From Bacillota bacterium (GTDB taxonomy: Bacteria > Bacillota > Clostridia > Christensenellales > SZUA-584): DNA of 64,000 bases. Location: assembly GCA_023397655.1 (NCBI GenBank), contig JAEWTW010000046.1, positions 79,107 to 143,106 on the forward strand, read 5' to 3'. Under the pieces are notes generated by a model that ran no database searches, was not told where the DNA came from, and worked only from the letters and a program-made list of their open reading frames with translations. Position numbers and translations under genes: made by a program. Positions within the stretch are counted from its first letter, which is position 1. Every line of letters begins with the position of its first letter. Shown here one piece after another: positions 58,070 through 64,000 of the stretch.

Positions 58070-59755
58070 CTACTCGAACACGCGCCGCCCGAATGCCAGC
58101 GCGCTCTTGTACCACCCCTGAACACCGCAGATGATGATACACCCGTAATCCGACGATGCATGGATGTGGTATCCGTTGCCGATATAGATGCCGATGTGTC
58201 CGATGTGGTCGCCGTCTCCCTTATCATCGGAATAGTAAAACATCAGATCCCCGGGCTGCAGATCATCCTTATCGACATATTTCCACTTCTTGAACCGGCT
58301 GTACATGTCTGCCGTGGCGCGGTCTACGTCGTATCCGGCCTGCCGCAGGCAGTAGTAGACAAAACCCGAACAGTCGAAGCCGTTCGGCCCCTCGGCACCC
58401 CATACATAGGGTTTCCCCAGCTGTGCCAGCGCGGTGTCAAGAAACGCCTGAAGCTGAGGGTCGGCCACATCGGGCAATGCAGATAACCCCTCGCCCGAGG
58501 AATCCACACCGGAGAAAGCAAGGCGCATACCCTCTGCGTCCGCATCGGAGAGCCTGAGATCACCATCGTAATCCGCTGCGATAGCGTATATGGTATCCAG
58601 CGTCTTCAGCCCCTGCAGATGCAGGTTGAGCAGCGTATAGTCTCTGATTGAAACCAAACCGTCGCCGTTCAGATCACCCTTGACCACGACAGTGCGTGCA
58701 TCCCGTTCAATGCCGCCCACCGTCAGTTTGACCGTCATGCCGGTCACCAGGTTCTTACCTGAAACCTCGTCGCTGTCTGTATCCCATATGGAAACGTCGT
58801 CCGTATTGTTGGAGAGGTTCTCTCGCAAACGCTCCTCCGCCGTCAGCGGAGCCACATATATCAATTTTCCATCCACCGTATAAACATCAGAAGTCAGCGT
58901 GCCGCTTTTCACGTCAACCACACAAGTATCCGTCCAGCCACCGTCCTCGGCAGTTACCGTGATAACAGCCTGACCCGCCGACAACGCGGTGACCACGCCG
59001 TTCTCCACACCGGCCACAGCCGGTTCACTTGTCTGCCACGTAACATTCTGGTTGACCGCACCCTCGGGACTAACAACGGCTGACAATGTGGCCGTATCTC
59101 CCGGACACATATCAAATGCCTCCGCATTCAACGCTACATCCATGGCGGGAATCGGCTTCTGGGGATCGAATGTCAATGCAACACCTGCCGTGCGCAGCGC
59201 GTCGATCACCTCACGTGCAGAGCTGCCGTCCGCGGTGCTAAGGTAATTGCTGGAAATATCGAGCTTCTGCAGCACGACTGTCTCGGGCGGGTTTCCCGTG
59301 TTATACAGCGTGCTGATATCGAATATATGATTGTCTGACAGGTTGATCCCGGTCAGTTTGTCCAGCGCAGCCAAAATACTGATGTCGCTGATCGCGTTGC
59401 CGGACAGGTTCAACTCCGTAACGTTCACCGCTGTCTCGAGACCGGAAATGTCGCTGATCGAGCTGCCGGACAAGTCCAATGTACCCGAAAACTCTGCAAG
59501 TTCGCCTCTGGTGAGCGCGCCGTCCCCGTCTGCGTCCGCACCGCTTTCCAGCAGCGCCAGCTGCATATTGGCATCGGGGATGTCCACCGCATCGTTTTTG
59601 CCCGCCATCGCGACAGGCATTCCGGTTCCGGTCACAGTCAGCGCCAACAGACAGATGAGCAGCACGGCTCTTTTTGCCGCCTTGCCCCTGATCCTGGCCT
59701 TCAGTTTCCAGTAATGATTACTATATATGGTGTTGAAAAGAATCTTTATCATCAT
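58070..59755 (-). CDS. Secreted NlpC/P60 hydrolase with LRR, Ig-like and dockerin-like modules (paralogue A)
   Basis: A 561-aa protein with the same order as paralogue B: long basic N-terminus and signal peptide (about residues 25-50, cleavage near VAMAG), leucine-rich repeats (DLSGSSI, LNLSGNAISDI), Big2-like domain, dockerin-like pair KGDLNGDGLVSIRDY and ADYDGDLRLSDADA, then NlpC/P60 with GFDCSGF and HIGIYIGNG. The second calcium loop is more degenerate than in B. The start at 59755 is the first ATG with a plausible GGGG ribosome site; the frame opens further upstream. The two genes appear to be a tandem duplication. Confidence 0.85.
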   Translation of the reverse strand: MMIKILFNTIYSNHYWKLKARIRGKAAKRAVLLICLLALTVTGTGMPVAMAGKNDAVDIPDANMQLALLESGADADGDGALTRGELAEFSGTLDLSGSSISDISGLETAVNVTELNLSGNAISDISILAALDKLTGINLSDNHIFDISTLYNTGNPPETVVLQKLDISSNYLSTADGSSAREVIDALRTAGVALTFDPQKPIPAMDVALNAEAFDMCPGDTATLSAVVSPEGAVNQNVTWQTSEPAVAGVENGVVTALSAGQAVITVTAEDGGWTDTCVVDVKSGTLTSDVYTVDGKLIYVAPLTAEERLRENLSNNTDDVSIWDTDSDEVSGKNLVTGMTVKLTVGGIERDARTVVVKGDLNGDGLVSIRDYTLLNLHLQGLKTLDTIYAIAADYDGDLRLSDADAEGMRLAFSGVDSSGEGLSALPDVADPQLQAFLDTALAQLGKPYVWGAEGPNGFDCSGFVYYCLRQAGYDVDRATADMYSRFKKWKYVDKDDLQPGDLMFYYSDDKGDGDHIGHIGIYIGNGYHIHASSDYGCIIICGVQGWYKSALAFGRRVFE

Positions 59756-59973
59756 GCCCCAACCCAAAACCGTTATGTATAGTTCTTCGTTACAAATACT
59801 CAAGCCGTTTAATTTTTTTATTAATAAACCAATTCCGTTCGAATAAAACAGCATATTATACTGCGGCTTCCCGTTAATTTACATGTTTTTGATGATCCCT
59901 TTGCGTGCACCGGTTATGATGGGGATATGCATACATGTTTGAAATAAATAAAGGAATGAAAGCGAGGTTTTCC

Positions 59974-60417
59974 ATGAAGAAAAGAGTGCTTTTTCTGTGC
60001 ACGCATAATTCGGCCCGAAGCCAGATGGCGGAAGAGTATTTGCGGAAACTCGCCGGCCGTGAGTTTGAAACGGAAAGCGCCGGCTATGCGCCAACCACAA
60101 TCAATCCGTTTGTCGTCCAGGTGATGGAGGAAGAGGGTATATATCTCTCCGGCAAACGCACCAAAAGCGTTTACGACCTGCTCAAAGCCAGCCGCTTCTT
60201 TGGTTATGTCATCACCGTATGCGACCGCGAGAACGAACCCATATGTCCTGTTTTTCCCGGACTGGCATTCAAAATGCATTGGGACCTCAAGGATCCGGAG
60301 CAGTTTGATGGCACTGAGCAGGAAAAGCTGGAGCAAATGCGTATGCTCAGAGACCACATGAAAGCCCTTGTCATTGAATTCATCTCTCAGAATTCCGACA
60401 TAAAAAAACCTGCTTAA
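59974..60417 (+). CDS. arsC: Arsenate reductase, thioredoxin-coupled ArsC (LMW-phosphatase fold), copy 1
   Basis: A 147-aa ArsC reducing arsenate to arsenite. The phosphatase loop CTHNSARS (CX5R) and the later VCDRENEPICP with two cysteines used in the disulfide relay are present. The start at 59974 follows GCGAGG. It lies upstream of the arsR promoter on the same strand and seems to be a separate transcription unit; a second arsC lies downstream. Confidence 0.9.
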   Translation: MKKRVLFLCTHNSARSQMAEEYLRKLAGREFETESAGYAPTTINPFVVQVMEEEGIYLSGKRTKSVYDLLKASRFFGYVITVCDRENEPICPVFPGLAFKMHWDLKDPEQFDGTEQEKLEQMRMLRDHMKALVIEFISQNSDIKKPA

Positions 60418-60432
60418 ATATTTCAAATTTCA

Positions 60433-60504
60433 TTGACATGCTGATTTGTTTTGGCATATACTGCATATAGATAATTATCTATATCATAGACGGTTATCTA
60501 TATG
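60433..60504 (+). promoter_or_regulatory. arsR promoter with palindromic operators
   Basis: TTGACA (60433-60438) and TATACT (60457-60462) are 18 bases apart. A perfect 20-bp palindrome (ATATAGATAA centre, 60465-60484) lies at the start site, and a related imperfect dyad (CATAGA...TATATG, about 60485-60504) follows. Both lie where the ArsR dimer would block the operon. Confidence 0.8.
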
Positions 60505-60526
60505 CTTGTCCTAAAAGGAGGTCATT

Positions 60527-60853
60527 ATGCCATTCGGTTATGCGGAATATGTGCCGCTTTTAAAAGCGCTGGCCGACGAAACACGGCTGAAGATCATCGA
60601 TATGCTGTCCTGCGGCGAATTGTGCGCGTGCAAGATATTGGAGCCGCTGTCCATCACGCAACCCACGCTATCCTATCATATGAAGATACTGACAGAATGC
60701 GGTGTAGTGACCGCCCGGCGCGACGGCGCATGGATGCATTACACGCTGTGTTCGGAGCGTATTGAGGAACTGACGAAGTTTATTGACGTGTTGACGCATT
60801 CCAAAGAGGATTGCATATGCCAGAAGGAGGGCTGCTGCCATGAGCAAGAATAG
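60527..60853 (+). CDS. arsR: ArsR/SmtB family arsenic-responsive repressor
   Basis: A 108-aa winged-helix repressor. The As(III) site motif ELCACKIL carries the two vicinal cysteines, followed by the recognition helix QPTLSYHMKIL. A cysteine tail (DCICQKEGCC) may add a ligand. Release from the palindromic operator in the presence of arsenite would switch on the operon. AAAGGAGG precedes the ATG. It overlaps acr3 by 14 bases. Confidence 0.95.
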   Translation: MPFGYAEYVPLLKALADETRLKIIDMLSCGELCACKILEPLSITQPTLSYHMKILTECGVVTARRDGAWMHYTLCSERIEELTKFIDVLTHSKEDCICQKEGCCHEQE

Positions 60854-61910
60854 CGGAATTGGTTTTTTTGAGAAGTACTTGAGCCTGTGGGTGGTGCTGT
60901 GCATGGGGCTCGGCATCGCGATCAGTCTGTGGCTGCCCGCAGTACCCGCATTTTTAGGACAGTTTGAGTATTATAATGTCTCCATTCCTGTTGCGGTGCT
61001 GATCTGGCTGATGATCTACCCCATGATGCTGAAAGTGGATTTTGCAAGCATCAAAAACGTGGGGCGCAATCCCAAAGGCCTTGTCGTCACATGGGTCACC
61101 AACTGGCTGATCAAACCGCTCACGATGTTCGGACTGTCATACCTGTTCTTCTTTGTGATATTCAAGGCCGTCATCCCCGGTCAGACCGCGTCGGACTATC
61201 TGGCGGGCGCGATACTGCTGGGTGCCGCGCCGTGTACCGCGATGGTGTTCGTGTGGAGCCACCTGACCAAGGGAAACCCCGCGCACACGCTGGTGCAGGT
61301 GGCCACAAACGATCTGATCATACTCGGCGCTTTCGCGCCCATCGTCGGGCTGCTGTTTCTTTGGGGCGGTGTTAAGGTGCAAGGCACAGTCAGCGTTCCG
61401 TGGGGCACACTGTTTCTGTCCGTCGTGCTGTTCGTCGTCATCCCGCTGGGAGCGGGCTGGCTCACCCGCAGCATACTGACAAAGAAAAAAGGGCTGGACT
61501 ATCTGGAAAAGAAATTCATCCCCAAATTCAACAATATTACCGTCATCGGCCTGCTACTGACGCTGGTCATCATATTCTCGTTCCAGGGCCGCAAGATCGT
61601 GGAGCAGCCGGTGGACATACTGCTCATCGCGGTACCGCTGGTCATACAGACTTTCCTGATATTCACGATCGCTTACCTCTGGAGCAAGGCCTGGAAGCTG
61701 CCGCACAACATCGCCTCCCCCGCCGCGATGATCGGTGCGAGCAATTTCTTTGAGCTGGCTGTCGCCGTTGCGATATCTGTATTCGGTCTTCAATCCCCCG
61801 CGGCGCTGACCACCATCGTCGGTGTGCTGGTGGAGGTGCCGGTGATGCTGACGCTCGTCCGTATTTCCAACAAGACCGCGCGCTGGTTCCCCGCCGCGAA
61901 GGAGGCATAA
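60840..61910 (+). CDS. acr3: Acr3-type arsenite efflux permease
   Basis: A 356-aa ten-helix permease expelling arsenite. The conserved cysteine lies in LGAAPCTAMVFVWS, and the ATNDLIILGAFAP and GASNFFELAVAVAI segments are family hallmarks. The ATG overlaps the arsR end. It is followed six bases later by arsP. Confidence 0.96.
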   Translation: MSKNSGIGFFEKYLSLWVVLCMGLGIAISLWLPAVPAFLGQFEYYNVSIPVAVLIWLMIYPMMLKVDFASIKNVGRNPKGLVVTWVTNWLIKPLTMFGLSYLFFFVIFKAVIPGQTASDYLAGAILLGAAPCTAMVFVWSHLTKGNPAHTLVQVATNDLIILGAFAPIVGLLFLWGGVKVQGTVSVPWGTLFLSVVLFVVIPLGAGWLTRSILTKKKGLDYLEKKFIPKFNNITVIGLLLTLVIIFSFQGRKIVEQPVDILLIAVPLVIQTFLIFTIAYLWSKAWKLPHNIASPAAMIGASNFFELAVAVAISVFGLQSPAALTTIVGVLVEVPVMLTLVRISNKTARWFPAAKEA

Positions 61911-61916
61911 TAACCC

Positions 61917-62921
61917 ATGGTTGTATTCCAATGGCTGAACGATCAATTACTTAAAATGCAGTGGCTGAGCGACCTGTTCCGCTGGCTGGTGCAGGATGTG
62001 TTCGGGCTTCCCGTCAGCGAACGCGTGGGCGGCAGCATCCATTTCTACCTGTACGACACAGTGAAGATATTCATACTGCTGTCCGTGCTGATATTCGTCA
62101 TCTCGTATATACAGAGCCACTTCCCGCCGGAACGCACGCGGCGCATACTGGGGCGCTTCCACGGCATCGGCGCGAATACGCTGGGGGCGCTGCTCGGCAC
62201 AGTCACACCCTTTTGCTCCTGCTCGTCGATACCGTTGTTCATCGGCTTCACCAGCGCTGGGCTACCCATCGGCGTCACGTTCTCGTTCCTGATTTCCTCG
62301 CCGCTGGTGGACCTCGCGTCCGTGCTGCTGCTGGCCTCCATATTCAACTGGAAGATCGCCATCGCATACGTGATCGTCGGCGTGATACTCGCTGTAGCCG
62401 GCGGTTCGCTGATCAGCGCGTTCAAGCTGGAGAAGTACGTGGAGCCGTTCGTGTTTCAGGGCAATACGGCGGAGGGTGACGCGCCGGAGATGACGCGCAA
62501 GGATCGGCTCCGCTTCGCCCGCGATCAGGTGCTGTTCATCATCCGCAAGGTGTGGCCGTATATACTCATCGGCGTGGGCATCGGCGCGGCCATCCATAAC
62601 TGGATACCCGAGGACATCATCTCCGCCGTGCTGGGGCAGAACAACGTGTTCTCGGTGCTCATCGCCACGGGCGTGGGCGTCCCCATGTACGCGGACATAT
62701 TCGGTACACTGCCCATCGCCGAAGCGCTGGTGGGCAAGGGCGTCGGGCTGGGCACGGTGCTGTCGTTCATGATGGCCGTGACCGCGCTGTCGCTGCCGTC
62801 CATGATACTGCTGAAGAAAGTGGTGAAAACAAAGCTGCTGCTGATATTTGCCGGCATCGTAACAGCGGGCATCATCATCATCGGCTACGTGTTCAACGCT
62901 TTGGGATTCCTGCTGATATAG
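61917..62921 (+). CDS. arsP: ArsP-type permease (organoarsenical efflux)
   Basis: A 334-aa membrane protein of the ArsP/DUF318 family. The motif TPFCSCSSIPLF, with the cysteine group that ArsP needs to export trivalent organoarsenicals, is intact. The second half repeats the fold, with GVGVPMYADIFGTLPI. ArsP in the same operon as Acr3 would cover both inorganic and methylated or aromatic arsenicals. It is followed by arsC copy 2 at 14 bases. Confidence 0.92.
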   Translation: MVVFQWLNDQLLKMQWLSDLFRWLVQDVFGLPVSERVGGSIHFYLYDTVKIFILLSVLIFVISYIQSHFPPERTRRILGRFHGIGANTLGALLGTVTPFCSCSSIPLFIGFTSAGLPIGVTFSFLISSPLVDLASVLLLASIFNWKIAIAYVIVGVILAVAGGSLISAFKLEKYVEPFVFQGNTAEGDAPEMTRKDRLRFARDQVLFIIRKVWPYILIGVGIGAAIHNWIPEDIISAVLGQNNVFSVLIATGVGVPMYADIFGTLPIAEALVGKGVGLGTVLSFMMAVTALSLPSMILLKKVVKTKLLLIFAGIVTAGIIIIGYVFNALGFLLI

Positions 62922-62935
62922 GGAGGAGATAAACG

Positions 62936-63340
62936 ATGGATAAACCGAAGGTGGCCTTCGTATGTGTGCACAATTCATGCCGCTCGCAGATGGCCGAAGC
63001 CATATCAAAGCAGCTGGCAGCGGATGTATATGACGCGTATTCTGCGGGTACGGAAACCAAGCCGCAGATCAATCAGGACGCGGTGGCGCTCATCAAACAG
63101 CGCTTCGGCGTGGACATGAACGAGACACAACGTTCCAAGCTGCTGGCGGACATCCCGCCGGTGGATATCGTGGTGACGATGGGCTGCAACGTGGTCTGTC
63201 CGCACGTCCCGGCACGGCACCGCGAGGACTGGGGGCTGGATGACCCCACCGGAAAAGGACCGGAGGCATTTGAATATACTGCCGATATGATTGAGCAAAA
63301 GGTGAGGGACTTAATGCAAAGAATTAATAGTTTACTATAA
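62936..63340 (+). CDS. arsC: Arsenate reductase ArsC, copy 2
   Basis: A 134-aa LMW-phosphatase-fold ArsC. The loop CVHNSCRS contains an extra cysteine beside CX5R, and a later MGCNVVCP supplies two more. The differing cysteine pattern from copy 1 suggests another electron donor, perhaps the ferredoxin- or thioredoxin-like proteins that follow. GGAGG precedes the ATG. Confidence 0.92.
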   Translation: MDKPKVAFVCVHNSCRSQMAEAISKQLAADVYDAYSAGTETKPQINQDAVALIKQRFGVDMNETQRSKLLADIPPVDIVVTMGCNVVCPHVPARHREDWGLDDPTGKGPEAFEYTADMIEQKVRDLMQRINSLL

Positions 63341-63352
63341 GGAGAAAAAATT

Positions 63353-63610
63353 ATGGCAAAGACTTGGTATCCAATGATCAATGAGGAATTGTGCACAGAG
63401 TGCGGTGCATGCACAGATAAATGCTCACACGGGGTTTATGACAAGGATCAGGCCCCAAAGCCCGTGGTCGTTTACCCGGATGGCTGTGTTGACGGATGCA
63501 AAGGCTGCGGCAGCTTATGTCCGTCAGAAGCGATATCGTATTATGGGGACAGCATTGATCAAAAGGATGGCTGCGTATGCGGATGTGACGGGGAATGTGA
63601 CTGTAAATAA
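63353..63610 (+). CDS. Small cysteine-rich 4Fe-4S ferredoxin-like protein
   Basis: An 85-aa protein with one clear CTECGACTDKC cluster motif, a second CKGCGSLC motif, and a CVCGCDGECDC tail. It is likely a two-cluster ferredoxin with a metal-binding end. In the operon between arsC copy 2 and a thioredoxin-like protein it may supply electrons for arsenate reduction or bind arsenite; neither is proven. AAGGAGA precedes the ATG. Confidence 0.85.
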   Translation: MAKTWYPMINEELCTECGACTDKCSHGVYDKDQAPKPVVVYPDGCVDGCKGCGSLCPSEAISYYGDSIDQKDGCVCGCDGECDCK

Positions 63611-63665
63611 TGACGCGCCATAAAATGCGCTTAATTTGCAATCATTCTTGAAAGGAGTTTATAGT

Positions 63666-63905
63666 ATGGAAATCAAGGTAATCGGATCGGGCTGCACAGC
63701 CTGCAAGAAGCTGCTGGGCATGACGCAGGAAGCAGTGAAACAGCTCAGCGCAGACGCTGAAGTGATCTACGTGACGGACATGGCGGAGATTATGAAGACA
63801 GGCGTAATGAGCACGCCGGGACTGATGGTGAACGGTAAGGTGAAGTCCACCGGGCGCGTGCCTTCCGCGAAGGAAGTCGTAAAGCTGATACAGGAGGAGC
63901 TGTAG
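63666..63905 (+). CDS. Thioredoxin-fold redox protein (redox-active disulfide type)
   Basis: A 79-aa short thioredoxin-like protein with the active-site CTAC after GSG, and the cis-Pro segment STPGLMVNGKV. It is of the small MTH895-like type. The start at 63666 follows AAAGGAG. Its place next to arsC suggests it reduces ArsC copy 2. Confidence 0.88.
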   Translation: MEIKVIGSGCTACKKLLGMTQEAVKQLSADAEVIYVTDMAEIMKTGVMSTPGLMVNGKVKSTGRVPSAKEVVKLIQEEL

Positions 63906-64000
63906 ATGACGGACGGATGCTGTTCGGGCGGCTGCGGCTGCGGCTGCACCCCGCAGAAGCAGGTCGTGATCGACTTTTTGTACATAGACCTCAACGTGTG
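63906..64000 (+). CDS. Partial cysteine-rich protein, running off the right edge (DUF2703-like)
   Basis: A frame opens at ATG 63906, directly after the thioredoxin-like stop, and stays open to the window end (31 codons). It begins with six cysteines in MTDGCCSGGCGCGC and continues with VIDFLYIDLNV, which resembles the start of DUF2703 proteins found in arsenic operons. The rest lies outside the window, so the name is tentative. Confidence 0.55.
   Translation, partial: MTDGCCSGGCGCGCTPQKQVVIDFLYIDLNV

Overview
The window looks like chromosomal DNA of an anaerobic, spore-forming Clostridia-type Firmicute of moderately high GC. The signs are spore genes (a CwlJ-type cortex hydrolase, a SleL/YaaH-type LysM-GH18 enzyme, a YtxC-like protein), a T-box leader in front of thrS, Feo-type ferrous iron uptake, Rrf2 and PadR regulators, AGGAGG-like ribosome sites and frequent TTG starts. 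No rRNA, tRNA, CRISPR array or prophage was seen. Genus cannot be assigned by eye.

Layout. 0-5 kb: a large serine recombinase beside a spore/cortex group (Met-Ser-Pro repeat protein, CwlJ, SleL). 5-17 kb: mostly housekeeping and single genes (PadR plus MBL hydrolase, HAD phosphatase, YtxC, amidohydrolase, orphan MazF, YitT, DUF308, T-box thrS, GNAT, MFS). 17-19 kb: an ABC-F protein with a long structured leader. 19-24.4 kb: a non-homologous end-joining block (Ku, ligase, polymerase) with galM and a DUF3298 protein; its gaps are packed with short perfect palindromes and it is bracketed by a 53-bp direct repeat. 24.4-28.6 kb: an activase plus two 2-hydroxyacyl-CoA-dehydratase-like proteins, then a phosphotriesterase-family protein. 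28.8-32.3 kb: an SDR oxidoreductase and feoA-feoB. 32.6-38.6 kb: a CDP-glucose sugar operon with an unusual tandem glycosyltransferase. 38.7-55.2 kb: a sulfur-rich stretch (metA, nifS-nifU, cysE, tryptophanase-like lyase, metY, three Rrf2 regulators, tcdA, ridA), interrupted by a UroD-like protein, a heavy-metal P-type ATPase, an HD-GYP protein and a flavodoxin/DUF3793 pair. 55.4-59.8 kb: two dockerin-bearing NlpC/P60 proteins followed by a membrane-anchored protein that may carry the matching cohesin-like module. 59.9-64 kb: an arsenic-resistance cluster running off the right edge.

How the genes work together. Iron: TTAG-N6-CTAA boxes sit at the feoA promoter, between feoA and feoB, and twice at the DUF3793/flavodoxin promoter, suggesting one iron-responsive (DtxR-like) regulon. 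Sulfur: each Rrf2 gene lies with a cysteine or Fe-S gene set, suggesting three separate sensors of sulfur or cluster status. Surface: the dockerin-NlpC/P60 operon could be a small self-assembling peptidoglycan-hydrolase complex. Arsenic: a palindromic ArsR operator precedes arsR-acr3-arsP-arsC-ferredoxin-thioredoxin.

Several annotated starts differ from the longest reading frame because a ribosome site fixes a later ATG or TTG; each entry says why. Family names come from recognising conserved motifs by eye, not from database searches.
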